Assembly (NCBI RefSeq): GCF_958295425.1
Contig: NC_081144.1
Coordinates: 8,307,186 to 8,371,185 of the forward strand
DNA: 64,000 nt
Source: Solea solea
Lineage: Eukaryota > Chordata > Actinopteri > Pleuronectiformes > Soleidae
Direction: 5' to 3'
This document shows, piece by piece, positions 23,916-37,442 of this stretch; the first letter of the stretch is position 1; each line of letters starts with the position of its first letter. A model generated the notes under the pieces. That model was given only the letters and a program-made list of their open reading frames with translations, was not told the DNA's origin and made no database searches. The translations under genes and the position numbers were made by a program.

Positions 23916-26206
23916 TTCATTTAGTTATTCATTTAGTTATTTATTTAGTTATTTAGCTATTTTTACAATATGAGAAGTTGGGATGCAATGGGGAAGGAAC
24001 CACTGATCTGGGGGGGGGGGGGGGGGGGGGGGGGGGGGAGAGGGAGAGAGAGACGCATCATTTTTTTTGTTGGCAAAAAGGGGAAACACCTAGTCTTACT
24101 AGGAAGGGAGAAAAGCTGCCTGGCAAGTTTTTCCATTCACGAGGACACAGCAACATCACATTTGAACAACCTGTGTCTTGTCCTCCACTTCACTTCCTCA
24201 TTCTGTGCCACATTAAAACAGTCAAGGGAGATTGTGTAATTTAACCTTGACCTACATAACTCTGCAACAAAGTAAGCTGGAAAAATGTTTTCAATGGAGC
24301 AGCAATTCATAATGACACAGATATTCTTTAAAAAAATATACACATTGTTTCTGTAAGCACAATATAAAGAGACCTACAGTATAATGTTCGCACAAATCTA
24401 TTTTACAATAACTTCCAGTGACATTGCTGTCATGCCATGCTGCAACCACACGCACCCAGTGGAAACAGAAAGTACCTTCATGCCTGTTAGTATCCACAGT
24501 ATACGGAAGAGTATTGGGGCCACATGTAAAGAGTGAAAAGAAAGAAAAACTGACTTTAATCTCACAATTCATGCTGTTGATTTTTTTTCTTTTTACATTT
24601 GGCCCTAATACTGTTCTAAAATTATCATAAACATGTGCAGTTATAATACAATGGTGTACAGGACGTGTGTTATTATTTCAAATGAGTTGATGAATTTTGA
24701 AAAGACAGATACAATATACAATACATTCTTACCCTGCATATTCACGACATAGATACAGTCTCTCTGTGCAGGCGTGAGAACCTGCACAGAGAGGGGTTCA
24801 CTCTCCTGAGTGCTAATGTCATTCCTGGCAACACAGTAATAATCACTGTCCTCTTCCACTGTGCCGCAGTTTAGATACAAGTCAGGTGACAGGGGAAGAA
24901 GAAAGTCCTTGTGCTGTGTCCGTTGATACCAGGCGCAATGAATGCCCGCCCGCTCGTCACAGCCACAGCGCACAGTCACTGGTTGCCCCCAACATGTTGG
25001 CCTGTCTACCAGAGATCTCAAGGGCCAAAGTCTGGGCTTAGATACTGGAACTGGCACAAAGACACAATGAATTTATTTGAATGTATTTGGCTCGACTATG
25101 TTTAAGCACAAACAAAAAAATAATGCTTTGATAGTCATTTCCCAAGTGTTTTCTCTTACCTTCAGTGACATGTACATTAACTGGAGTCATGAGGTCAGCA
25201 TATATTTTGTCTAACCCAACCCAGTACACTCCAGTATCATCAATCTGGAGATCTGTGACTCTCACAAGCAGCCCTCTTCGTCCACCATCTATCACAAATG
25301 ATTTGTGCTTCTTCACATGCTCTGAATCCGCCACAATTTCACAGGTGCCTCTGGACTGACCTCGGCACCAGTACTTTTTACTGTAAACGTACATTGTGTC
25401 ATATTTGCAGAAGATAGTGAATTCCTCTCCAACATGCGCCGTGATCTTTGCTTTATCACACTGGAGCTGAAGAGTTTCTGAAAAGATAGACTCCGATCAG
25501 ACTGAAAGTGTTTGTAGCACAGAATTTTGCTGAACACAAAAAGTTCATCCTCTCGTTTTAATAGCCAGCTTTCAAAAATACAGGATTTAACACCTTTTAA
25601 CATTGTGCTTGCCAAGTGTGTTGTTTGATCATCATCATCAAGACTTTCAAGGTGAAAACCACTCAGTGTTTAATTGTCTTGTAATTGTTTCGTTCTGCCC
25701 GATGGAAGAGTGCCTGAAGTTCTTGTTATTTCTCTCATTATCCTTGGAAGCTTGGCAAAAACATGTACACTTTGCTATCATGGGTGAGGGTCTCAAGCTA
25801 GTTATTCCTATATTATTTATTAGAATGTCATGCTTGTTATTTCATGTGTCAGATCATACGTATGTTGATTTGTGAAAGGTATTCATAAAAATGTTATACG
25901 TATATACAAAACAATATTAATTATTATAATATATATTAATAAAAACAATAATAATAATGATAAAAATAACAATAATAAATGTATTTGCTAAAGTGCATTC
26001 CACAACATTAAGTCAATCAGGGGCATTATTGATGGTTACAAGGATTAAATTGTATCATTCAAATCATTTTCTTAATTTCGATAAAAGGGAATAGGAATGT
26101 CTTTAAATGTCACAAATGTCATAAAACAGTAAACAAAAGGTGCCTAATATAGTACAGTAGTATAGCACTCACCACAAAAAAGCAGAATCAGATACACTAT
26201 CTTCAT
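22950..26206 (-). CDS. Two-Ig-domain receptor of the pIgR/CD300 type
   Basis: Type I membrane receptor, 317 residues. Exons (5' to 3'): 26206-26173, 25477-25160, 25050-24733, 23318-23195, 23109-22950; all phases join. Signal peptide MKIVYLILLFCG. D1 (about 12-117) is V-type with FTIFCKY, KYWCRG and GTCEIV, a pIgR/CD300 signature, but DDTGVYWVG has Val98 where the Ig fold needs Cys. D2 (about 118-223) has the canonical pair (VTVRC, DYYC) and AWYQ, closer to FcR/leukocyte-receptor domains. A Ser/Thr stalk (224-264) with N-glycosylation sequons follows. The transmembrane region (about 269-295) contains Arg278; the tail is basic (KTRKPKRRK) with no ITIM. Teleost pIgR has two Ig domains and similar length, so pIgR or a pIgR-like/CD300 receptor are both possible; proximity to the CD46-like gene fits the PIGR-RCA linkage of 1q32. 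Confidence 0.8.
23881..23960. repeat. (TTTA)n and derived tetranucleotide repeat
   Basis: About nine TTTA units followed by ATTTAGTT-type variants, in an intron of the Ig receptor. Confidence 0.9.
24010..24038. repeat. Poly(G) tract
   Basis: A 29-base G run inside the intron of the Ig-receptor gene, on the strand opposite to the gene. The glycine-rich open frames across it are artefacts. Confidence 0.9.
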
Positions 26207-27011
26207 GTTGATGGCAAATGTCCGTTTGAAAAGGTGAACAAACATAATCAACACTGTGGAAATTTAGCGGTGGACTGTGGTAATCATGACTTCCTGCAAG
26301 GTGCATTGCATGTGACATCATTTGTATGAGCTGCTGTCTTGTGCATCTGTGGTGCTTTCCAAATAGTTCATATGTCTAAAGCCCATCGAAAATATAAGAT
26401 TTGGTGTTCTATCTGAGGAAAACGCAGTTTTGCTTTGGCAGCTGAGCCTAGATTGAGTATCTGAGACCATTATTTTACAAATGACTATACTACTATAATG
26501 TACATACTACTATACTACAGTATTCACAATATCATATCAGCATCTGCATGTTGTTTTGACCCAGGTGGCACTCAAGCCTCTGCCATTTTGCCCTCCTGTC
26601 CAGGTAAGATTTCACTTTCAAAGGCATTTTTTAAATTCTATATTTACTGTATCTTATTTTATAGCATTGATTTTCAATTCAAATGGAGTTATAACTATCC
26701 AAAATAAATTTGATGACAGCATGTGGCCATTTCTTTGTACAGTCATTTTGTAGAAACCTGCATTTAACATCTGCATGAGTGAAATGTTATACCTGTGCGT
26801 AAGCAAGTACAAGATTTGCGGCCCTGTATGGCCACAAGACAGCCACTAGATGTCACCGTGCTCCCCACAGTGTGCACCTGCTGAAGGCAGAGTCAGTGTC
26901 TGCGTCATCAAATGTGAACAAAAAAGGTGTAAAGTCTACAGGTGTGACTCAGAAAAGGCCAGCTCTCACATGTCGGCTAACCTGGTAAGTCTTTTTCTGT
27001 CATTGTACATG

Positions 27012-27075
<64 letters not shown>

Positions 27076-27835
27076 CATATATACATTTATACATTTATGT
27101 ATTATTATTTAATTTACAATCATATTATTATTATCATAATTATTATTATTATTATTATTGTTATTATTATTATTATCATTTTTATAGTTAACTTGGCTCC
27201 TGATAGTAAAAGGAAGTTTTGGGCATATGACATCATGGCTAAAATATCCCTTGGCTCTTCAAAGGGAAGTTAGAAACTGAGCCGCCACTACACTTAATCA
27301 CAGTTGGTGCTCATTTCAGGTTCAGAACATCAGGAGTTTCAAGATTCACAGGCTTTCCCACTCTCCTCACCACTCCCTCTGATTCTGCCTCTATCCCTAT
27401 AGCCACGTCCCTTTTCGACTCCCCTCGAGTGTTGTGAACAAATTTCCTTTGGGTTAGGAACAGCTGATCTGTCTGTTTGCATACATGAGGCCCTCGCTTG
27501 TTTGTGGATGTTTCCCCTCCCATTTTCACTTTGACACTGTCATGCAATCAAACGCTCGGGTGACGTTAGGACCCGGTGAGAGACACATAGGAGGTGCGGC
27601 AAAAAAAAAAAAACATTTTTTAACATGACCACAGAACCTGTTAGTTTACTCTTGCTTCCTCTCAGACAGCTTGTTCCTCCACAATAGTAGTAATAGAGAA
27701 GTGCTCTGTACAGCAGCAACAGGCGTGTCACAACCCAGAACCCAAGCCTTGTCGACCTCACTCCACGACTTGTGGACGAGGACCTTTGTGACCTGACATG
27801 AATGGTGCCATATCCCAGGCAGTGTACAGCCAGCC
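26207..27835. other. Intergenic region between divergent Ig receptor and ptpn22
   Basis: The two genes diverge from this 1.6-kb interval, which must hold both promoters. It contains (TA)n at about 27014-27062, an ATT-rich array to about 27185 and an A-run at 27600-27613. No clear TATA box was identified for either gene. Long open frames such as that at 27540-28226 on the - strand lie antisense to ptpn22 exon 1 and look like chance. Confidence 0.5.
27014..27185. repeat. (TA)n and (ATT)n microsatellites
   Basis: TA/ACAT dinucleotide array followed by ATT trinucleotides; it generates a false Tyr/Ile-rich open frame. Confidence 0.9.
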
Positions 27836-30800
27836 ATGGAGCAGCGGGCCTGGATACTGAGGAGCTTCCTGGTCCAGCTGGAGAGACAGGAAGCTGTGGA
27901 TGATGAGGAGCCCAATGGCTTTGCTGAGGAGTTTGCTGTGAGTCAAGATTTATGCTCTCTTTGATGAACTGCAATTGTGAGTAGTAGTGCAAATGAAGCG
28001 TCTGTGCAGTAGAATCATTTCCTCCTATGATTGTAATTACTACATATTCATAAACCATACCATTACTGCTGTGTTGTTTATTGCCTGTGAGCACGGTGTG
28101 AGTGAATATTCTAAATTTTCGCCACAAACGTGATGCTTCGGGGAAGTAAAACACTGCTCTTGCATCAACAGCTTCAACACCATATACGTGCTTCCTCTTT
28201 GCAATTGTTCTTGTCGTTAAAGGCACACGACAAGTGAGACAATGCAGGCAACTGTGTTACACTCTAAAGCCATAAAAGACCAGAATTTCTTCATGTGTCA
28301 TTAGTTGCGTGAACGTAACATTTCCTGCAAATTCACACAGACACAAGTGTGTGTAGAGACACAAACGATTCTGCATCAGAAGTGTTGCGCCCCGGGATGA
28401 CATCATCAGTGGGCTGCTGCCATGGCGATGGGTGACATGCCAGTGCCAGAGGACATCTCACGCCGCTGTCATGTTGCTTGCACCCCGACCACTCAAGGAA
28501 AGCGGGGCCCTTGCGTCACTTCCTGAAAGAACAAAAACCACTTTGTGGTGTCAGCAGCACAGATGGCCTGCGAGGCCTTAAACAGACGGGAAAGTTTTTC
28601 GAACTGCGAGAAATGGCATGTGAACAAAAAGCCCAGTGTCTCAACAAATCCTGTTGCTGTGTGACGTGCTGTGAATGTCAAACCCTCCACACGGTTAATT
28701 TAGGGATGGAAATCCTCTCAGCTCATGAGCCATCGTTTCAGTTACTAGTGAAGTGATTCACAGATTCTGATCATCAGCGGGTGAATCATCTACAAAATTG
28801 ACCCTGTGTGACACTGAGCCACTGGTTTCACGTACATTTTCCCAGCCGTTTACTCACAATTTTTCCTTGATTCTCTTGTAAGTAACTAGAGGCTTTTTGT
28901 GCACACTACATTTCAAAAGAAAAGTCACAAACTTCACACTAAAACCATAAAAACAACAACAAAACACAGCAAAGAGCTTGGGAAATTTTGTATATTTTCC
29001 AAGCTTTCCAAAAGTGTAGCCTCCCAATATAGACCCTTACGAGTGATAACCAAAATCAGGTCTTTTATTGGCTGTGTATAAAAGCAATAATTCATTTTTC
29101 AATATTTATGAAACATTGAATATATTGTAGTTGGAAAATGTTTATGAGCTGAAATAGATGATTGTAAAATGTTGGACAGAGAAAAGTCATTGGGTTTTAA
29201 AATTGCTGGTTTACTGTACATATAGGTAGAAAAGCCTGACATAGAGTCCTCTGCTCTGAACCAGTTATAAGAACTCTTCCACTTTAACTCTTATAGCTTA
29301 ATTTAAATTAAGGAAGTTTTGAAACAGGCAGTTTCTCATGTCCGATGTTTTGTGAAGCTGGCATGTGTGTCATACAGAGCCCAACTCTCTTTTCTCTGTG
29401 CATGCTACAATAAGGAAGCACAATTCGTCTTTTTATTGTTGAAACGTTTTGCATCTTGTTTGGTCCTAGTACGCCAAAATCCACACTTTCATCAGCTCAA
29501 GGCCTGACTACAGTAATGCACTTTACGTTGCTCGTTGTCAGTCTTCCCTTTCGTGCCTCCAGCTCCAGTAAAGTGCTATATAAATAAACATATCATCATA
29601 GCATCTATTAAAAGCATTACATTGAAACACTAGTACAAAATACCCACCATACAAATAAAATGGAGCCAAGAACAGACCCTAAGGCACTACATAACCAATT
29701 CTTTATGACAAGGAAATTGTAAACTTGAGTTAAAGAAAAATGGACTTTATATAACGTCTACTCATGCTCATACATAAGCCGAAACATGTAAATCACGTAT
29801 GAGATCATTTTGAACAACATTTTGAGGGTCAAAAAGAAACTGTGTTATTATCCTCCACATATATCATCGATATAAATGTTGTCAGCAAAATGTAACGCAG
29901 ATGGATTCGATTTTCTTTCGTGTCTTTCAGAGACTGAAAAGCCAGTCATTCAAGTACCGTACTGACAAGACCTTCCCCACCAACACTGGAGAAAAACAAG
30001 AAAACACCAAGAAGAACCGATACAAGGACATTGTTCCCTGTAAGATCCACAATTTGCGACAATGATGGATTTCTATTCTGTATTCTGCCCACACATCTGT
30101 GTTACAAATGCTCTACCATACGAATAGATAAGAATAGATTATAGGGGTGTTAGAGAATTCTGGAGCACATGTCCCTTAGATCCAAATAGATACAAATACT
30201 CGAAAATGTCTTCTTTTATATGTTTTCCTCTAGCTTTCTATAGTATGTCTATGTTTTTAGCTGTGCTAAGGTCCAGTACAGAAAACAACGTTCAATAAAC
30301 TGCACCATCCTCTCTGACTAGTTGACCACAGCAGAGTAAAGCTCACTTTCAACACAGCTAAACATGACACAGACTACATCAACGCTAATTTCATCAAGGT
30401 AAATGGAACGGTGTGTCATTTCATTGCCGCTTTACATACTGTATATTTATGTATATTTATGTATATTTACGATACGCTGTGTTTTTTCCCTCGAAAGGGA
30501 GTGTCAGATTCAAGGGCATACGTTGCTACTCAGGGTCCTCTGCCTCACACATTGGTGGACTTCTTCAGGATGATTTGGGAGTACAACATACAGGTACAGT
30601 ACGCTCCAACTGTCGTCACGATTCAAGATTTTAGTGTCATATACAAACAACATTAATACTAATGATTTGTTGCTGTCAGATCACGTTTAAAATATTAGAT
30701 ATGGACGAGAGTGGAGAAAAACCCTCAGTGACTAAAATATCTATATTATTATTCGTATTATTTACATTTAAATATCTTATTGTCTTGTTTGAATAAAGGT

Positions 30801-32385
30801 TGTAGTGATGGTCTGTCGAGAGTTTGAGATGGGAAAGGTAACGATGACTTCTTTTTTTTTTTACTTCTGTCAACATACAGTGTTCTGCATTTTGTGTCAC
30901 ACACACACACACATTGTGCGTACGTCCGTTTATGTGAAGTTGCATCATGTGTGCTCTTTTGTTTTTTGTTTTTTTCACTTCATAGAAAAAGAGTGAGCGC
31001 TACTGGCCACAGAAACAAGAGCAGCCGTTCGTTTGTGACTCCTTCACAGTTCACTGTGTAAGCTACCTGGGTCTTAATGTTGCTTTATGGACACATGACA
31101 TCTGCATCGTACAACACTGGGCTGCTCCATGCAATAAAAACATGCCATGCTGTTTGTTGTTTTTATTTTTTTAAAGGACTCTGAGGAAAACAAAGGAGAT
31201 TACTTGGTCAGGATGTTAAGGGTGACCTACTGTAATGTAAGTAAAGAATAACCGCCACTGTAATTCTCCTGAGAAATGTAAAACATCATCTAAAAAAAAA
31301 AAAACGAGTTTGCCCTTAAGTGACGTACACATGTGACTTCGTAATTATGAAAACAAACAACATGCTTCTTCTTCTTTTTCTTTTCCAGTGTAGCCGAACT
31401 TTAAAGCAGTTGCACTATGTCAACTGGCCAGATCATGGAGTGCCGGACACCATTCATCCCATTCTGGAGATGTTGCATGAGATGCGGTCCTATCAGGCCC
31501 ACGATGACATCCCAATCTGCATCCACTGCAGGTCAGCCAGACCAAAATAGCAAACTTACAGTAATCCTATTTCTTCTTATTTTTGTTGGTGTATTGCAAA
31601 GTGACCAACACTAATTGCTGACCGTGCATTAGCCGTGTGGCAAACATGGGGAACTATCCCTAAAAACCCGTTCTAACTGTTCAACCAGGGTTGTTTTTTT
31701 TCTGTGTGCATGAGTTTGCGTGATGTTAATGGCTGTGTGGGTTCTCTACAGGCACTACAGATACAGATAACTATATTTGTGTCCTTGATTCAATTCAGTT
31801 TCCACAATCCAGCGTGCACGAGGAAACACTACGTGGCATTTGGGAGAGAACGTAGTATAAGCAAAGTGCAACAGTGTAGATCCGAACTGGGCTAAAAACA
31901 AAGTTAAAAAATACAAAGACATAACTAAAAACACAGACTTTTACAAAATAGCCAGACTGTATGATAAATATTCAGTGCACATGATGGGTTAGGTTAAGGA
32001 TAACGTGGTAGAAAACAAAAACATACATTGCTAATGGTCAGATACACCATGAATTTCCCCTTTATAGTATTTTCAATTATGTTTATTACAGTATTACTAC
32101 TTTTATAATTACTCTGTGGACAGGGTTCGTTCAGAATAGCAGACATAATGTGAAAAAATCGAGCAAAACTGAATGACTTTATCGTCCACATACTGTCTGT
32201 AGGCAGATAAGAACCTCTGCTTTAGGTGTTAGAGGTAAGGCACTTCCTCTCATCTGGCAGACAGGAAACGTGTGTAGGTGGTGAGCCAATGAACTACTAC
32301 ATTTTGATTTCTATTCAAGTGGTCATCCTCTCAGTTTTCCCATGCGCTTATGATTGTATCAATCCACACATACAACAGTGTGAAA

Positions 32386-32428
<43 letters not shown>

Positions 32429-35400
32429 TAAGAAAGAAAGAAAGAAAGAAAGAAAGAAATTCCATGTGCAGTTTCAATCTTTAAGAAATGGTTACATTAT
32501 TAGTTAATGTTAAATTTGTCGTCTCTTGCATTGTTTTATGTGTCAACTCGATCGTTTTATAGTAACTCTGTAAATAGAATGAAAATAAGTTACATGGAAA
32601 CATACATGTGATATGAAAGTACACCCTGGTTTGACCACACCTGTTGAAGAAATATGTGTCTGGTTGAGTCAGTGGTTGATCCAACACACCAGACAAAAAA
32701 TGCTTTGATGGCTACGTGTGAGTTTTAGAATACATTTTAAAGTCATTTTATTGTTTTTCTTGGGCCTTTTTGGTCACCACAGAATGTTGTTATTTTTAAA
32801 AGCTGTATAAATAAAACCCCAACCCTGAGGTGTTTGACTTTAATATTTTGAGCATTTTTTAACACTTTTTTAGGGCTGATGATGTGATATGCAGTGTCCT
32901 TGTAAGCTGAGTGACTAAACTGTGACTTATTGTAGTGCTGGCTGTGGTAGAACTGGAGCTCTGTGTGCCATTGATTACACTTGGAACCTGCTGAGGAAAC
33001 AGGTGAGATATTCCTGCCCTACCATTTCAACTGCACACCGTCAGTTTAACAGTGGAAGATTTCAGCCGACGTGTGTTCTGTGTGTTTGTTTTTAGATGAT
33101 TACTCCAGATTTCAATATATACGACTTGGTGCAACATATGAGAACCCAGAGGCCGTCAGTGGTTCAAACCAAGGTAGTTTCTTTTTTTAGATCAGGAATA
33201 TGTTCCTACAAGTACAACCACATTTCAGGCAATGTTTGGTGTCAGTTGCTTCCCTCTTTCAATGACCCTTTGATGCATTGTGCTCTGTGCGTCACGCTCA
33301 TGTCGACTAACAGAGCAGGTTTTTGTTGTTTTCACACCAGGAACAGTACAAGCTGGTGTGCAGAACCATCAAGTTACTGTTTCAGAGATATCTGGAGTCC
33401 CTGGAAGCACCGCCATGCAAAAATGAGGTGAGCAACCAGCAACACATCTGTGTGAATGAGACAGACTTTGCAGAAGCAATGGGAATATGTTGTTACACAA
33501 GTACAGAGATCACTATCAATAAATGATAATGTGACAAAAAAAACAGCTGGTGTAGCAGGCTTTTCCTGTGGAATCATAATATTTAGGATTCATATGCGAT
33601 TACAATGATGGGTATTTCAGTAGAAGCTGTCTTTACCTGTAGCTTAACACACAAATGTGGTTGGTCTGTTTTTTATGTACACAAGTGTTCAAAATACTAA
33701 ATGTGAATCAGGCAGAACTCATATTTACTAAGTATGTACATGAGCAACATCTATTGGTGAAGTTTAATTTTGCAGCTGAAACTCACCCTTCCCTTCCAAG
33801 CATTATATATCAAAAAAGTGTGTTTAGTTTGTCCAATAAAAACACAGTGGCCTTTAACAACAATTACAATTAAATTCCCATGACCATTTAATATCCTCAG
33901 TTTACCAACTCAAACGTCTCTTTTAATCTGCACAGGTAACAATGACCTCATGTACTGACACCGACTGGGAGAACTCGGACCTGTGTCAGGAGCTGGTTTT
34001 GCTGCCACAGTCGGAGCATCAGCCGGATGAGGCGCACCACGCACCCTCGCTGTCCATTTCAGAAAATCTGAGAGGCAAAGACAAGCAGACAGACCGGCAA
34101 CAAAGACCTCCACTCCAGGTCTTACCTGATTCACTCGTCAACAGCCGGAACCTGCAGGAGGGAGCCAGCCAGAGAGCCCCCACCGCAGAGAAGAGTACAC
34201 CTGCAAATGAGAGGGACAGCATAGCACTGCTGAAACATCCACCTTTATCAACAGCACCAGAAGCCATTTGTCACATGGTGGAGGACCCTTACTTCAAGGA
34301 GGTACCCGTGCACTCTACTGGAGACACCAAACAATGGACAGTCAGGCCCGTCCTCGTCACTCCCTTAGTGCCTGCGAATCAACACATTCCAGAGCTCATC
34401 ACACCTGTCTCAGGTATATTGCCATATTTGTTTGAATTCCTTCCAATAACAATATAAAAACGACTTAAAAACTCAATATTAAACTTAGAAAAATGTGTCA
34501 TTTTTATGGTTTATGGATCATATTGGATTGAACTTTTTTGCCCGCATTGTGTCGAATGTATCATGTCCTATCATGTTGTAACAGGTCATCCCTAATATTT
34601 GTATGTGAAGCTCTCAAACAGAGTAGCATAACTGAATTTTCTAGACATTAGGTATTCACTCATGGGCTGATTTTATGGGTCCTTTTGAAATCCACACAGA
34701 TGAAGACACACCTCCTCCTCTACCCGAACGCACCCCTGAGTCCTACATACTGGCTGTGGACACAGGTGAGAATCAGAATCAGATTTATTTCATACATATT
34801 CCTGTTTGATAAGTTTGTAGAGTCACTGTAGAGGGAATCCCATTTGAGTCACATAAAGATTGTTTGTCTTTTAGAGCAATCCGATTGCTGTGAACGCCTC
34901 TCGGTCGTCATTCCGTCAAATGCTGCTGCCGAAGCCGTCAGGGAGTTGAGAGGTGAGAGAATGTCTGAAACTCGTGAGAAAAAAAAAAGGGGATTTATGT
35001 GTAAAGGTGAAGACAGCAGTGAGTCAAATATCCAGTATCAATGATTGTTTCCATGTTCCCAGGCAGCCCTCCCTCACCTGGCCCCCCACTTCCACAGAGA
35101 ACCCCAGAATCATACGAGCTGGCTATAGCTCAAGGTAAATCATAAATACATACATTACACACACAAAGAAATAATACTACTACATTCATGTGTAACAATG
35201 AAATGCATTACCCTTGTTTGCCATTCAGCTCCTGTGGGGCAGCACTTAGAGGTCATGCCGGCCGTGAACCTGGACACAACAGGAATGTCTTCTGAATGGT
35301 CGGGTGACTCCAAACCAACTGCCAGCGCATCGCACAATGAGGCGGAATCTTGGGTGAGGAGTAAGGTAAGAATGTAGTATTTTATTTAACTCAAATGTAT

Positions 35401-36287
35401 ACGATTGTATAGTTATTGACTGAAATATGCACACATACGCACATGAAAGTAGAAAGGCATGATGCAACAGTAACATACTTCTCTTTCTTACAGAGTCTGA
35501 AAGCAAACATGACGGTCTCAGGTAATTTTATAATTACACAATATTCCAAATCTCTTTGTGAATGCACTATGTAACAATTAAAGGTTATATTATATATAAT
35601 ATTATATATTATAGGTACAGCATGTAAGATTTATGGACGCAGTTGCATGTTGCAGATGAATACCCCTCATCTCATCATCCCCAAGTGTGTTGGAGAACCT
35701 ATGTAGCCTTCAATTAGAATAGAATAGAATAGAATAGAATAGAATAGAAATTTGCCTTTGGCTCACCAGTATAAAATCATAAAAGGAGACAGCGAGTGTC
35801 ATTAAAAACAATATACAGTTAAATTAAGATAACAGATAGACATAAAAACAAGAAAATAGAAAAAAAAGACTGACACAGACAGGGTTAAGAATACATTATA
35901 TTACATACAATACATTCAAGTAATTCAACCTAAATTTTATTCACTTTAAGTCACTAAATAATGTTGACATTTCTAATGGTGAAATAAAATTTGAATGTAA
36001 CCAAATCATTTACGGGGTAAAATGAATACGTTTGATATTTTCTTGTGATATTTATAGTTCCAGTTATACGCCTTGATCTTGCATCAAATTCAACCGCAAA
36101 CCTCCATCCTGTGTGTCTACCTGTGGATCCACCGGCTCCTCTGCTGCTTTCTCACAGTATGTTTGACCAGACATTATGGTTATGCCAAATTCAAATTCAC
36201 AAACAAATCATTTCAAGACATGCACAATACACATATATACAGAAATCAATTAATTAAATGATAACAACAACAACAAAAAATAATAAC

Positions 36288-36325
<38 letters not shown>

Positions 36326-37411
36326 CATGTGTGATTACACCTGTGCAGCTGAAGACAGCCCAACTCCATCCCTACCTGCCAGAAACCCAGAGGCCTTCCT
36401 CCTCAGAACAGTTGAGAGTGAGTAGAATGTTATGAGAAACACAGACAGTGTTGCAGAACTTGTCTCGATGTTATTTCATTTATCTCTGCTTTCTTCGCTC
36501 AGTTCAAGAGAAAACGCCCCCCTGCCTGCAGCCTGTACAAACAACACCGAGGGTTGGCATGTCGTCTGAGTGGAACGGAAACTCTCAGTCTAAGAAATTC
36601 CCTGATGTTGTCATGAGCAGAAGTAAGGTAATGGCATGGTGTCCATGACTACGGTGTCCAGAAAACAGTTCTTACATTGTGTCCAACTAATAATCTCATA
36701 AAGCGTATAAAACAAGGAGCAAGTGGACTTGTTTGTCGAGTCCAAGAGTCCAGTTGCTCCTTATTTAGTGCCTTGGAAAAAAAACTATGAACTGAATGAA
36801 TGAAAATCTACAAAGACATCTGTTGTGATTTACATGATAAGATACGATTTACGAGTATTCATTTAATTATGCTTTTCCCTCCAGAGTGTTCGAGCTAGAA
36901 GTTCAAGACAAGGTAAGCTCCTCAGGAATGAGGACTCTCCTGTTATTTGATGGAAAGGAATTAGGCCGGTGGTTTTTAGTGAGTCTCTTATTGTCCCATG
37001 AAAAAACAAAACAATAACAATAAACTAGTCCAGCTCTTAATACTCACTGTGGATGATAATGTTTACAAATGAGTCACAAGTATGCAGTTCCCTTTTTTAA
37101 CACCACATTTCCCCCAGGACTGAATACTGAAAAACAATGACAATGAACTTTGTCTTTGGTCTTCTCATTAGATTTAATGGGGTTGTTTAGCTCAAAATCC
37201 ACTAGTTTAATTCCTTTTTCATGGACTTTTTAGTTTATTTTGCTGAAAATCTATAAATCATAACAATCTGTGCACTGTTGTATACGTATTTCCTCATATT
37301 TACCAAAGCATGAAGACTTAATGTTTGATTGTTAAAATGCAAGGCTTGTTGTCAGTGGATGAATTTGTTTTATGGCTTCTCCCTGTCTAGGGGTCACCAG
37401 TGGATGACCCC

Positions 37412-37442
<31 letters not shown>

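Noticed and set aside
23970..24244. Glycine-rich open frames
   Set aside because: Caused by the 29-base G run.
27540..28226. 228-codon open frame on the - strand
   Set aside because: It is antisense to ptpn22 exon 1 and contains no recognisable motif; best explained as chance.
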